DNA of 64,000 nt from Fluviicola sp. (GTDB taxonomy: Bacteria; Bacteroidota; Bacteroidia; Flavobacteriales_D; Crocinitomicaceae), in contig NVXU02000048.1 in NCBI GenBank assembly GCA_002734065.2, positions 17,114-81,113 on the forward strand. The letters are read 5' to 3'. This document shows positions 26,527 through 35,220 of this stretch, piece by piece. Made by a program: the position numbers and the translations under genes. Below the pieces are notes generated by a model that saw only the letters and a list, made by a program, of their open reading frames with translations, was not told where the DNA came from and made no database searches. Positions within the stretch are counted from its first letter, which is position 1, and each line of letters opens with the position of its first letter.

Positions 26527-26562
26527 CCAAGACCACGCGAAAGGGTTCGCGCGGCAGCTTGG
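26527..26562. other. GC-rich nested hairpin upstream of the orphan lipoprotein
   Basis: An outer stem CCAAG (26527-26531) / CTTGG (26558-26562) encloses a perfect inner stem CGCGAA (26536-26541) / TTCGCG (26546-26551) with loop AGGG. It is strikingly GC-rich for this genome and ends 11 bp before the ATG at 26573. It could be an RNA leader structure or the end of a former mobile element. Confidence 0.55.
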
Positions 26563-26572
26563 GGGTAAATAG

Positions 26573-27334
26573 ATGATGAAAATAAAAGGGAAAAATATTA
26601 TTTTTTGCTTGTTGCTGTTTGTGAACTGTACAGCTGAAGTTAAAAAAAGTGCAGAAACAAGTATTAGTCTTGAGAGGAGAATCACTGCTGAAATAAGGAA
26701 TGATTTACAGGATTGGAATTTAACTACGGGGGTAGCTGTTAAGTCTTTTGAAGACGCTCTAGCTATCGATATAATATATTTAAACAGTAAAGATTCATTT
26801 TTTCTTGATAAATATTCAAATGAATTAATTGTTAAGACACTTATACATAAGCATTATGAAAAATTTAAAAAGTACAACCTGATTAATTTATCATTAGAAT
26901 TTGAAGATTATCCCGAGATTTTAACTTTTTATTTAGATAAGCAAAAAATGAAAGCAATTAATGTTTTTTTTGTAGATAATTATTATGCTAATGTAGTATA
27001 TAGCCTAAAAAGTTTTAATTACGAGAATGTCATCACATTTAATTCGGTAATAAAATTTATCACAAACAATGCTAGAGAATTAACTTTTGAAGGGAATTAT
27101 TGGGAGTTGTTGCAGTCAGTTTCATTCTCTAAACGCCAAGAAAGTGAGACTGAGAGAATAAACAATACTATTCTTTTTGTGCTAATGATTCAAATGGTCG
27201 ACAATGTATATTCCAATCTTTTCCCAGAAGGCACTACACTTGAGTTAACCGAGCTAATTGAACAAAATAATATTAACAAAGCTGTTCTTGATATGTCGTA
27301 TGATGAGCTGAAGAGCTATTTTAGGGATAGATAG
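26573..27334 (+). CDS. Orphan exported protein, possible lipoprotein
   Basis: A 253-residue protein with an N-terminal hydrophobic signal ending FVNC-TAE, an imperfect lipobox (Asn before Cys). The mature part is AT-rich in codon use, helical, rich in Asn, Ile, Lys and Tyr, with no recognised domain or catalytic motif. It lies alone between two toxin-antitoxin operons on the opposite strand, within the repeat-bracketed block, so it is probably accessory cargo. Function unknown. Confidence 0.62.
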   Translation: MMKIKGKNIIFCLLLFVNCTAEVKKSAETSISLERRITAEIRNDLQDWNLTTGVAVKSFEDALAIDIIYLNSKDSFFLDKYSNELIVKTLIHKHYEKFKKYNLINLSLEFEDYPEILTFYLDKQKMKAINVFFVDNYYANVVYSLKSFNYENVITFNSVIKFITNNARELTFEGNYWELLQSVSFSKRQESETERINNTILFVLMIQMVDNVYSNLFPEGTTLELTELIEQNNINKAVLDMSYDELKSYFRDR

Positions 27335-27359
27335 ATAGGATAGTGGATGTGTGTAACAC

Positions 27360-27386
27360 GCTGGTTCGAGATTTCATCTCGGACCT
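27360..27386. repeat. Hairpin word GCTGGTTCGAGATT, solo copy
   Basis: GGTTCGAGAT and ATCTCGGACC form a 10-bp stem with one G-T pair around TTC. The same hairpin opens both 147-bp repeats and recurs at 28247-28272. It sits 10 bp downstream of the toxin stop and 26 bp downstream of the orphan-protein stop, so it may also terminate transcription. Confidence 0.65.
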
Positions 27387-27396
27387 TTCAGTCAAC

Positions 27397-27690
27397 TCAT
27401 CTTCTCCATTTTTTAGGATTTTGCGATGTATGAAAAACAGCTGATACAACAATTTGTTTACTTTGCTCTATAACCAGGTAATGTATCATATACGGAAAGC
27501 CTTTAACAATGGCAGTTCTAGTTTCATTGTATCTAATAGCTACCGTTTTAGGGTCTTGTTGAATTTGCTTTACTCTTTTACGAATTTGTTTTGTAATTTT
27601 TTTTCCAAGTCCTTTTTCTTGTTTGTTATACCAATTAGCAGCGCTTTGGATGTCTTTTTTAGCGAGGGGTAGAATAATGACTTTATACAT
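27397..27690 (-). CDS. RelE/ParE family toxin (second pair)
   Basis: A 97-residue basic protein with the ParE/RelE pattern: N-terminal helices AKKDIQSAANWYNKQEKGLGKKITKQI and the C-terminal strands FPYMIHYLVIEQSKQIVVSAVFHTSQNPKKW. It is only distantly similar to the toxin at 25801, so the two are not recent duplicates. The start codon touches the antitoxin stop (1-bp overlap). Likely a translation-inhibiting RNase or gyrase poison. Confidence 0.88.
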   Translation of the reverse strand: MYKVIILPLAKKDIQSAANWYNKQEKGLGKKITKQIRKRVKQIQQDPKTVAIRYNETRTAIVKGFPYMIHYLVIEQSKQIVVSAVFHTSQNPKKWRR

Positions 27691-27920
27691 TATAAATCTT
27701 TTTCAATCTCATCCATTGCTTGGTCAAAATCGCTTGCAGAATCAGGATTGTTTTTAAAATCTTCCAACCTTCTTTCTACTTCTTTCATTTGCCATTCGGG
27801 TATTTCTATCCCTTCCTGTTCAATACCTTGGTATTTGCTTTTGAGCTTGTCCCAATCTTTTATTGGTATAAAAACGCCTGTTGTTTTTCCTTTACTGTCT
27901 GAAATAAATTGTAAACTCAT
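27690..27920 (-). CDS. Antitoxin of the second RelE/ParE-type pair
   Basis: A 76-residue acidic protein. The N-terminal part (LQFISDSKGKTTGVFIPIKDWDKLKSKY) has the strand-helix look of Phd/YefM-like DNA-binding antitoxins. The C-terminal EWQMKEVERRLEDFKNNPDSASDFDQAMDEIE resembles the toxin-binding helix of the antitoxin at 26087, so the two systems share a recognition style. It precedes its toxin with a 1-bp overlap. Confidence 0.84.
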   Translation of the reverse strand: MSLQFISDSKGKTTGVFIPIKDWDKLKSKYQGIEQEGIEIPEWQMKEVERRLEDFKNNPDSASDFDQAMDEIEKDL

Positions 27921-28070
27921 ATTCTTTTTTTACTAAGATAGCGCATTCCACATGATTCCGCAACAAAACCGTCCCAAAGATTGGAAACTGATTTTAGAAC
28001 CTCCTAAAAAGACTATTTCAGCATTAATATGAGTCAAATTTTAAATTAGAACTTATTCAGAGAAACTCCC

Positions 28071-28217
28071 CCGCTGGTTCGAGATTACCTTCGGTGCTAC
28101 TTCGTGGTGTACCCTGAACCTTTCATTTTAACCTATTCTAATTTAACCATTCCCCCCCTTTCTTCACTCAAAAACAGACATTTTCCGTAAAATTCAATCA
28201 AATTTTACGAAAAATGA
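28071..28217. repeat. 147-bp direct repeat, copy 2
   Basis: Partner of 25498-25644 with 12 differences and no net gap. The terminal hairpin is better paired here (CCGTAAAATT / AATTTTACGA). Confidence 0.88.
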
Positions 28218-28246
28218 GATAAAAACGGCTATTTTCAAGAATCTCC

Positions 28247-28272
28247 GCTGGTTCGAGATTTTATCTCGGACC
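28247..28272. repeat. Hairpin word GCTGGTTCGAGATT, solo copy
   Basis: Same stem as at 27360-27386 (GGTTCGAGAT / ATCTCGGACC) with loop TTT, lying 30 bp after the second 147-bp repeat. Confidence 0.65.
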
Positions 28273-28362
28273 TAACCCTAACGTTGTGGTCTAACAACAG
28301 CCAAATTTTCACAAAAACTCCTTTCCTCTCGTTACTTTTCGTACATTCTCACTTTTACAAGT

Positions 28363-29013
28363 ATGATACTATTAAAAACGAAACAATTCTTCATTTGTAC
28401 TTTTCTTGGTTTTGCACTCTCATCTTGTGCACAATCTTATTCTGAGAAAGAGGATGACAGTTCAGAATTTATCCTCGAAGAACAACAAAGCAACTTATTT
28501 TTAACAGAAAGAAAAGTTGAATTTGAGAAGCAGAAAGTCAAAGCGAAAAACTTTCTTTCAACGCACAAAAGCTACAATCAAGAGCTGATTTTTTTGCTTG
28601 ATATGCGATTGCCTTCTTAAAACTTCCGTTTTTTTATCGTAGATGTTAAAAAAGACACGCTACTTCACCAAGGGCTCGTTGCACACGGAAGCGGTTCTGT
28701 TGTAGAAGATTCTCTCATTTTTAGTAATATTCCTGAATCTTATCAATCTTCTTTAGGAAATTACAAAATAGGTGCAAAATACACAGGTAATTTTGGTGAA
28801 TCATACAAATTGCACGGTTTGGATGAGACCAATAACAACGCCTACAAAAGGTACATCGTTTTGCATCCTTATTCGTGCGTTCCTGACGAAGAACAGGATT
28901 ACCCTATCTGTGAGAGTTTGGGTTGCCCAATGGTTTCGAATAATTTTATCAAGAAATTGTATAAAATCATTGACGGTTCTAAGAAACCAATTTTAATGGT
29001 GATGTATTATTGA
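28363..29013 (+). pseudogene. Murein L,D-transpeptidase-like lipoprotein (YkuD_2), broken by in-frame TAA
   Basis: One reading frame runs from ATG 28363 to TGA 29013 but is cut by TAA at 28618-28620. The first 85 residues have a lipoprotein signal (ALSSC) and FLLDMRLPS. The frame continues after the stop with NFRFFIVDVKKD, VAHGSGS, SLGNYKIGAKYTGNFG, YKLHGLDETN, YIVLHPYSCVPD and ICESLGCPMV. The last block is the catalytic cysteine motif of this family. The normal family reads LPSGKNRFF at this place, so only the stop codon disrupts the protein. A sequencing error is possible. Confidence 0.85.
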
Positions 29014-29020
29014 AAAAAAA

Positions 29021-29038
29021 GCGAACCCGAAGGTTCGC
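29021..29038 (-). terminator. Intrinsic terminator of lpd (bidirectional)
   Basis: Perfect 7-bp stem GCGAACC (29021-29027) / GGTTCGC (29032-29038) with a four-base loop. Read on the minus strand it has a TTCG tetraloop and is followed by eight Ts, an ideal terminator for lpd. On the plus strand it ends the transpeptidase pseudogene. Confidence 0.9.
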
Positions 29039-29057
29039 TTTGTATATGCTATTTTTT

Positions 29058-30461
29058 TTAAATGTGCATTGCTCTGTCTTCAGTCGCTGCCATTGCTGCC
29101 TCTTTTACCGCTTCAGAATAAGAAGGGTGGGGGTGACAAATTCTGGCGATATCTTCTGCCGATGCACGGTATTCCATGGCAACAACTGCTTCCATAATTA
29201 AGTCTGCTGCGCGAGGTGCAATCATGTGTACGCCAAGTACCTCATCGGTTTCAGCGTCTGCTATGATTTTCACTGTTCCCATAATATCCATGCTTGCTCT
29301 CGCTCTTCCCAATGCTTTTATTGGAAACAACCCTACCTTAATGCCTTTCTTTTCGGCAATTAATTCATCCTCTGTTTTACCAACAGACGCAACTTCTGGC
29401 CACGTGTAAACAACACCAGGAATTAAATTATAATTGATGTGAGGTTTTTGTCCTGCAAGAAATTCTGCAACGTAAATACCTTCGTCAGAAGCTTTGTGCG
29501 CCAACATTGCTCCTTTGATAACATCACCAATGGCAAAAATGTTAGGAACAGACGTTTGCAAGTTCTCATTGACCTCAACTTGACCTCTGTCATTGGTAGA
29601 AAGCCCAACGTTTTCTAAACCTAAACCATCAGTATATGGTTTACGACCAACTGCAACCAAGCAATAGTCAGCTTCCATGGTTACTTCTTCGTTCTTTTTG
29701 TTCAAAGCGACCAACTTCACACCTTTTCCAGTGTTGATTACTTTTTGAACTTTGTGCTGTAAATGGAATTTAAAACCAGACTTTTTGAGAACTTTCGTCA
29801 ATTCTTTCGTCATTGTTTTATCCATTGTTGGTGTGATTGTTGGAGCAAACTCAACAACATCAATTTGCGTTCCCAAGCGATTGAAAACAGAGCCAAGTTC
29901 TAATCCAATCACTCCAGCACCGATAACGAGTATTTTTTTAGGAATTTCTGCAAGATTCAATGCTTCGGTAGAAGTAATGATTCTCTTCTTGTCAGGTTCC
30001 ATTCCAGGAAAGAAATTGGGTTTTGACCCTGTAGCAATCAGAATGTTTTTGGTTTGTAAAAGCGTCTCTTTTTTATCGCTTCCAACTACTTTTACGGTTG
30101 TCTTATCGACAATTGAGCCCAAACCTGTAAAAACAGTAATGTCGTTTTTATCCATTAAGAATTTGACACCATCGCAGGTTTGAGAGACAACATCATTCTT
30201 CCGCTTAATCATTTGCTTGATGTTTGCTTTCACTTCTTTAACGTCAACACCGTGTTCTGCAAAACTATGGGTTGCATTGTGGTAATGTTCTGAAGAATCT
30301 AAAAGTGCTTTTGATGGAATGCAACCTACATTGAGGCAAGTTCCGCCCAAGGTGTTGTACTTTTCAATGACTGCAGTCTTCATTCCCAATTGTGCACAAC
30401 GAATTGCTGCAACGTATCCTCCAGGTCCTGAACCGATAATAATAATGTCGAAATTGCTCAT
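29058..30461 (-). CDS. lpd: Dihydrolipoyl dehydrogenase
   Basis: A 467-residue FAD enzyme (E3) that reoxidises dihydrolipoamide in 2-oxoacid dehydrogenase and glycine cleavage complexes. The FAD motif GSGPGG is at residues 10-15 and the redox disulfide C42/C47 lies in GGTCLNVGCIPSK. The NAD motif GAGVIGLELG, FAIGDV and the C-terminal HPHPSYSE with the catalytic His-Glu pair are present. Full length. Monocistronic between its terminator and a TAAATTTG box. The lipoate maker lipA lies 3 kb upstream on the same strand. Confidence 0.97.
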   Translation of the reverse strand: MSNFDIIIIGSGPGGYVAAIRCAQLGMKTAVIEKYNTLGGTCLNVGCIPSKALLDSSEHYHNATHSFAEHGVDVKEVKANIKQMIKRKNDVVSQTCDGVKFLMDKNDITVFTGLGSIVDKTTVKVVGSDKKETLLQTKNILIATGSKPNFFPGMEPDKKRIITSTEALNLAEIPKKILVIGAGVIGLELGSVFNRLGTQIDVVEFAPTITPTMDKTMTKELTKVLKKSGFKFHLQHKVQKVINTGKGVKLVALNKKNEEVTMEADYCLVAVGRKPYTDGLGLENVGLSTNDRGQVEVNENLQTSVPNIFAIGDVIKGAMLAHKASDEGIYVAEFLAGQKPHINYNLIPGVVYTWPEVASVGKTEDELIAEKKGIKVGLFPIKALGRARASMDIMGTVKIIADAETDEVLGVHMIAPRAADLIMEAVVAMEYRASAEDIARICHPHPSYSEAVKEAAMAATEDRAMHI

Positions 30462-30479
30462 GGTTTAATTCTTTGATTA

Positions 30480-30487
30480 CAAATTTA
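30480..30487 (-). promoter_or_regulatory. TAnnTTTG -7 box for lpd
   Basis: TAAATTTG on the minus strand, 18 bp before the ATG at 30461. A TTG (30505-30503) precedes it by 15 bp, shorter than usual. Confidence 0.5.
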
Positions 30488-30530
30488 ATTTTTATCACTC
30501 AACAAAAAAATGATTATCGAAATGATTTCA

Positions 30531-30565
30531 AAAAAAAAGCCTTTCTAGTTAGAAAGGCTTTTTTT
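30531..30565 (-). terminator. Intrinsic terminator after the M43 metalloprotease gene
   Basis: Stem AAAAAAAAGCCTTTCT (30531-30546) / AGAAAGGCTTTTTTT (30551-30565) with loop AGTT. A-run before and T-run after make it usable in both directions. It lies 16 bp beyond the metalloprotease stop. Confidence 0.88.
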
Positions 30566-30580
30566 AATATTCAATTCTGT

Positions 30581-32752
30581 TTAAAGAACAACTACTTTTC
30601 TTGTTGTAGTATCATCTCCAGTTTTCACTTCTAAGAAGTAGCAAGCAGAAGATAAGTTTTCTGTTCCTTTCATCGCTTGGTTAACTAATGCACTTGTCGG
30701 TGCGATAACCTCAGAAGCAATAATTTGTCCTTTCGTGTTTCTCAACGTCAATGTAACCTCTTTGTCTTGCCCTGTAAAAGAAACGTTGATTGACTGTCCT
30801 TCTGCAGAAGGGTTAGGATAAACATTCAAATCCATCATTGAAATGATATCAGAAGTTAAACCTAAAGTTCCCATTACATTAAAGTCATCAATAAATAAGT
30901 TCGTTGATATATCCGACGCTTCGAAAACAAATTTAAAGATTGTTTTTGAGTCTGTACTGTTAGGAATGTAAGTAAATGTTCTCTCTGTCCATTGTGTATT
31001 CGAAGTTGGCACAAAATCAACACTACCTGCAAATCCTGCATTAACAATTTGCGATGCAGGAATAGTTGTTCTCGTATTCCAAGTCGCTCCACAATCTCTC
31101 GAAGACATTACTCTAAGTGTTTCAGAGATGTTACTTGCCGTTGTTGAGTTTGTAGCATAAGAATATTTAAACGAAACTGTAACTCCAGTTGTGTATCTCA
31201 AATCAAAAGAAGGTGTAATTAATTCATCTACAGAATAACCAAGTCTTTGGTTGTAGAAAAAGTCCGAAGAAAATAAAGTTGCATTTGAAATGTCTTTATA
31301 AATCTGTAGTTTGTAACAGTTAGAATTGTCATATCCTCCAGAGTTAACCAATCCGAATTTACCGTAGTTATCTTCGATGTTGTTCTGTCTAAACCATGTT
31401 GCATAAGGTCCGTCAAAGCTAATTGAAGCTGGTCCGTTAAAATCTGCCCATCCTGGAGCAACATAAATCATTGATGTTCTCGTTTCAGTTCCAGTACCTG
31501 CTGCATTTGTTACTGATAATGTAACTGTTTTGTACCCAGGGGAAGTGAAACTTACTGTTGGGTTAATACTTGCAGACGTAGTAGGTGAACCGTCTTGGAA
31601 AGTCCAAGCCCAAGTATCAATTACTGCATTGTAAGAAGCATCAGAGAAAGTCATAGGTGAATTAACACATACAGACACCGAAGAACTTGTAAAGTCTGCT
31701 ATTGGTGTACATAAAGGTACTGTTAATACATTCGCAGGGTCTTGCGGAGTAAGCATGGGTGAAGGAATATTTTTAACTCCAGTTGCAATTTGTGTAGAAT
31801 CTGGCCATAGTCTATTTCTTTCTCCTGAAATTCCAGTTAAAGCATTACGCATACGTGCTGCTTGGTCTGGAGTGAAATGTCTTGAACAATAAGAATATTC
31901 CATGTAATTCTGAACGTCTTCTTCAATTAGTGGATCACATTGTTGAACATCGTTAGCAGCTCCTAAAGCGCAGACCGTATAACCCCTTGTTACAGGCGTG
32001 TCTGTCACTCCATCATCACCACATGCTGTTCCAACACCACCATTACCCCAAACGTGAGATAAATTCAAATAATGACCAATTTCATGCGTTAAAGTTGTTT
32101 CTCTAAAAGTAGAACTTGTACCAATACTACCCGTATAGGTGTGGTTGGAAACAATACCATCAGTCCAATAACCCAAACCATCCGTCCCTGCTGGGAATGT
32201 TGCATATGCTGCAGCTCCTGCCGCACCAATAACTTTCACTATCCAAATGTTCAAGTATTGAGATCTATTCCATTGATTTATTTTTGATGCAGCATCTCCA
32301 ACTCTCGTTTCATGCGAGTAAATATGGTCAATTCCATTCGTGCAATTACCAAGAGGGTCAATGGCAGCTAATTTGAATTCTATTCTAATATTAGCGTGCA
32401 AGGTATCGTATTCTGGAACTAAATCAACTGAATCAGGATCAGCCGCGTTAAATTCTCTGTTAATTACTCTCATCGCATCATATACCTGCGCGTCTGAAAT
32501 ATTTTCAGAACCATACTCATGCAGAATATGAAAAACTACAGGAATAGTGTAGATAATTGTATCTGCAGACTTCTCGTAATTCGCACTGTTCTGCATTAGT
32601 TGATTCGCGTAATATGCATCGCGTAATTCAGGGTACATATTGAAAGCTTCTTCTAAAGCTTCAGTAGAAGAACACCAGTTCTTGTTTTCTTGTGCGTTCA
32701 CGGTTGTTCCCATTAAAAGGAACAAGATTGATGATGCGATAATTTTTTTCAT
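30581..32752 (-). CDS. Secreted M43 zinc metalloprotease with PKD domain and T9SS type A tail
   Basis: A 723-residue exported protease of the cytophagalysin/pappalysin family. Residues 1-20 are a signal peptide. The zinc site HEIGHYLNLSH (HExxHxxGxxH type) is near residue 225. A PKD domain (FSDASYNAVIDTWAWTFQDG, SPGYKTVTLSVTN) is at about 370-435, then a jelly-roll-like region with FIDDFNVMG. The last 75 residues are the type A sorting domain (LNVYPNPSAEGQ, YFLEVKTGDDTTTRKVVVL). Expected to be released or surface-held by T9SS and to digest protein outside the cell. Confidence 0.93.
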   Translation of the reverse strand: MKKIIASSILFLLMGTTVNAQENKNWCSSTEALEEAFNMYPELRDAYYANQLMQNSANYEKSADTIIYTIPVVFHILHEYGSENISDAQVYDAMRVINREFNAADPDSVDLVPEYDTLHANIRIEFKLAAIDPLGNCTNGIDHIYSHETRVGDAASKINQWNRSQYLNIWIVKVIGAAGAAAYATFPAGTDGLGYWTDGIVSNHTYTGSIGTSSTFRETTLTHEIGHYLNLSHVWGNGGVGTACGDDGVTDTPVTRGYTVCALGAANDVQQCDPLIEEDVQNYMEYSYCSRHFTPDQAARMRNALTGISGERNRLWPDSTQIATGVKNIPSPMLTPQDPANVLTVPLCTPIADFTSSSVSVCVNSPMTFSDASYNAVIDTWAWTFQDGSPTTSASINPTVSFTSPGYKTVTLSVTNAAGTGTETRTSMIYVAPGWADFNGPASISFDGPYATWFRQNNIEDNYGKFGLVNSGGYDNSNCYKLQIYKDISNATLFSSDFFYNQRLGYSVDELITPSFDLRYTTGVTVSFKYSYATNSTTASNISETLRVMSSRDCGATWNTRTTIPASQIVNAGFAGSVDFVPTSNTQWTERTFTYIPNSTDSKTIFKFVFEASDISTNLFIDDFNVMGTLGLTSDIISMMDLNVYPNPSAEGQSINVSFTGQDKEVTLTLRNTKGQIIASEVIAPTSALVNQAMKGTENLSSACYFLEVKTGDDTTTRKVVVL

Positions 32753-32907
32753 AAGTATATAAAATTCGTTTTAAGCGTTGTAAAAATAGTAATATTTATA
32801 ATACCATTGCTACAATTCAAGTACAATTTACTGTAAAGTTAAAGCAATTAGGTGTAAGAAAACTCTATTTCTGATAATAATTCGTCATTTTTATACACGT
32901 CTAACGC

Positions 32908-33780
32908 CTAAAAAAGATGTTTTTCAGCGTGGTAAGAAGATCGCACCAAGGGGCCACTTTCAACAAATCTAAACCCCATTTTCAGTCCTAACTCTTTGTA
33001 TTCTTGAAATCGTTCAGGAGTTACAAACTCCACAATAGGCAAATGTTTAGCGGTAGGTTGTAAGTATTGTCCTAAAGTGAGAACATCAACACTGACAGAA
33101 CGCAAATCCTCCATAGATTCAATGATTTCTTCATGCGTTTCTCCTATGCCCAACATTAGCCCAGATTTTGTTTTCATTCCACCCTTTTTAAGTCGAAATA
33201 AAACTTCTAAACTTCTGTCATATTTCGCTTGAATTCTGACTTCTTTGGTCAATCTTCTAACTGTTTCCAGATTGTGACTCACAATTTCTGGTGCAACGTC
33301 AATAATTACTTGCAAATTCTCCCAATGTCCTCCAAAATCGGGAATTAATGTTTCCATGGTTGTTTCTGGAGATTGCTTTCTAATCGCACGAACGGTTTGC
33401 GCCCAGATAGTTGAACCGCCGTCTTTTAAATCGTCACGGTCAACAGAAGTAATCACGGCGTGCTTTACTTTCATCAGTTTGACGCTTTGCGCAACTTTGC
33501 CAGGTTCAAATTCATCAACCGCATTTGGGCGACCTGTTTGAACGGCGCAAAAACCACAAGAACGTGTGCAAATGTTGCCTAAAATCATAAAAGTTGCGGT
33601 TCCTTCTCCCCAACATTCTCCCATGTTCGGGCAGTTTCCACTTTCGCAAATGGTGTGGAGTTGATGTTCATCCACCAAAGAACGAACTTTCTTGTAATTT
33701 TCTCCAGTAGGCAACTTAACGCGCAACCATTTCGGTTTTTTAATCCTCACTTTCGATTCACTGTCCTTTATCTCATCCAT
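32908..33780 (-). CDS. lipA: Lipoyl synthase
   Basis: A 290-residue radical-SAM enzyme that inserts two sulfurs into protein-bound octanoyl groups. Start is ATG 33780 (MDEIKDSE); the longer frame upstream reads antisense through the OsmC promoter region. The auxiliary cluster motif [12 protein letters not shown] and the radical-SAM motif CTRSCGFC are intact, as is [14 protein letters not shown]-terminal RSSYHAEK is typical. It supplies the cofactor of Lpd-containing complexes. The divergent OsmC gene shares the 112-bp upstream gap. Confidence 0.96.
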   Translation of the reverse strand: MDEIKDSESKVRIKKPKWLRVKLPTGENYKKVRSLVDEHQLHTICESGNCPNMGECWGEGTATFMILGNICTRSCGFCAVQTGRPNAVDEFEPGKVAQSVKLMKVKHAVITSVDRDDLKDGGSTIWAQTVRAIRKQSPETTMETLIPDFGGHWENLQVIIDVAPEIVSHNLETVRRLTKEVRIQAKYDRSLEVLFRLKKGGMKTKSGLMLGIGETHEEIIESMEDLRSVSVDVLTLGQYLQPTAKHLPIVEFVTPERFQEYKELGLKMGFRFVESGPLVRSSYHAEKHLF

Positions 33781-33799
33781 TCTGCGATATATTTGAAAC

Positions 33800-33833
33800 T
33801 TGCTTTTCTCTTGCAAATAAAAAGCTACTTTTG
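33800..33833 (+). promoter_or_regulatory. Promoter of the osmC-rlmB unit
   Basis: TTG at 33800-33802, 23-bp spacer, TACTTTTG at 33826-33833, about 60 bp before the OsmC ATG. The spacer is at the long end of the accepted range. Confidence 0.5.
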
Positions 33834-33892
33834 TAAATGTTTTATACCTTATATATAAGGAAGAATACAAAGTTAGATAAAAGCACGGTAAA

Positions 33893-34297
33893 ATGGCAAC
33901 AACTAAAGTCGAATATTTAGGAAATTTAAGAACGAAATGCACACATTTGAAATCGGGTGTAGAAATCATTACGGATGCCCCGACAGATAACAATGGGAAA
34001 GGGGAGTCTTTTTCTCCAACAGATTTATTGGCTACTTCTTATGCGTCTTGCATGATAACCATTATTGGTATTTATTGCAACGAAAAGGATATTGATTTTA
34101 AAAGTTGCACAGCAGAAGTGACGAAAATTATGGGGTCAGCACCCAGAAGAGTAGCAGAATTGCAAATTAATTTAGATTTCTCTGGAAACAATTGGTCAGA
34201 TTCTATTCAAAAAAGGATTAAAAGTGTTGGAGAATCTTGCCCCGTTGCAAAATCTGTTAAAACAGAAATGAAAACAGAGTTTATCTATCAATTTTAA
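33893..34297 (+). CDS. OsmC family peroxiredoxin-like protein
   Basis: A 134-residue cytoplasmic protein of the OsmC/Ohr superfamily, thiol peroxidases for organic hydroperoxides. The two family cysteines are visible in SYASCMITI and [23 protein letters not shown] matches the conserved helix. It more closely resembles the general OsmC/YhfA group than Ohr. It starts about 60 bp from a promoter and runs 9 bp ahead of rlmB. Confidence 0.9.
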   Translation: MATTKVEYLGNLRTKCTHLKSGVEIITDAPTDNNGKGESFSPTDLLATSYASCMITIIGIYCNEKDIDFKSCTAEVTKIMGSAPRRVAELQINLDFSGNNWSDSIQKRIKSVGESCPVAKSVKTEMKTEFIYQF

Positions 34298-34306
34298 AAG
34301 AATTAT

Positions 34307-35110
34307 ATGTCAAAATACGCGAGTAAATACGAAAGAAGAGATAGAGATGAATCTCCGAGAGAATACACTAAAAAACCTAAGGATGACATGATTTTTGGTG
34401 TTCGTTCTGTTATTGAAGCCATCCGCGCAGGTCGTGGTTTTAACAAAATTCTGATCCAGAAAGGAATGGATAAGGAGCTTTTTTTAGAACTTAAAGAAGA
34501 ACTAAAAGGACATCATTTTCAGCTGCAATTTGTCCCTACGGAGAAGTTAAACGCGCTGACTGAGAGCAATCATCAAGGTGTAATCGCACTGGTTTCGCCG
34601 ATTGAATATCACAAGATTGAAGAGGTTGTTGAAGGTCTTCTAGCAGAAGAAAAAAAGCCATTCATTTTGGCATTGGATAGAATTACGGACATTCGGAATT
34701 TTGGAGCAATTGCAAGAACGGCAGAATGCGAGGGAGTAGATGCAATTCTAATTCCCAACAAAGGTTCTGCACAAGTGACGGCAGATGCGGTAAAAACTTC
34801 TGCGGGTGCATTGAACAGAATAAAAGTGTGCAAGGCAGACAACTTTAAAGAATCACTGTTCTACATTCAGCAATGTGGTGTGCGATTGATTGCTTGTACA
34901 GAAAAAGGAAATGTTCCATTGTATGAAACCAATTTTAGAGGTTCTGTTTGCGTGATTATGGGATCTGAAATGGATGGAATCACCTCGGATTTGATAAAAA
35001 TGGCAGATATTAAATGTAAAATTCCAATGCGTGGAGAAATTGCATCTCTAAATGTCAGCGTTGCCGCAGGAATGGTAATGTATGAGAAGTTGAGACAGGA
35101 GTTACATTAG
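34307..35110 (+). CDS. rlmB: 23S rRNA (guanosine-2'-O)-methyltransferase RlmB
   Basis: A 267-residue SPOUT (TrmH-type) enzyme that methylates the 2'-OH of G2251 in the 23S rRNA P loop. After a charged 25-residue N-terminus comes the substrate-binding domain (FGVRSVIEAIRAG), then SPOUT motif 1 (DRITDIRNFGAIARTAEC), motif 2 (VIMGSEMDGI) and motif 3 (IPMRGEIASLNVSVAAG). The trefoil-knot residues are intact. The N-terminal extra domain separates it from the shorter TrmL/TrmH proteins. Confidence 0.92.
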   Translation: MSKYASKYERRDRDESPREYTKKPKDDMIFGVRSVIEAIRAGRGFNKILIQKGMDKELFLELKEELKGHHFQLQFVPTEKLNALTESNHQGVIALVSPIEYHKIEEVVEGLLAEEKKPFILALDRITDIRNFGAIARTAECEGVDAILIPNKGSAQVTADAVKTSAGALNRIKVCKADNFKESLFYIQQCGVRLIACTEKGNVPLYETNFRGSVCVIMGSEMDGITSDLIKMADIKCKIPMRGEIASLNVSVAAGMVMYEKLRQELH

Positions 35111-35220
35111 TCAATGTTTCAATGTTTTAATGTTTTAATGATTCAAGGAATGCCTATTGCAGGTTAGAATTGCTATAAAAAAACATTAATATCAGGAGTT
35201 GGTGAGGTACAACTTCAACA

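Larger units (their letters stand above)
27921..28362. other. Repeat-bearing intergenic region
   Basis: No gene in about 440 bp. Holds the second 147-bp direct repeat (28071-28217) and a solo hairpin word (28247-28272). A near-consensus box TACTTTTC at 28333-28340 lies before the broken L,D-transpeptidase gene. Confidence 0.7.

Noticed and set aside
25688..28217. Integron-like attC array around the toxin-antitoxin pairs
   Set aside because: The repeats contain GTTAAAAC but lack paired RYYYAAC / GTTRRRY core sites, and no integron integrase is in the window.
32880..32940. Terminator at the end of lipA
   Set aside because: ACGCTGAAAAA and TTTTTTAGGCGT pair imperfectly with mismatches in the stem and overlap the coding end. 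The evidence is too weak to call.
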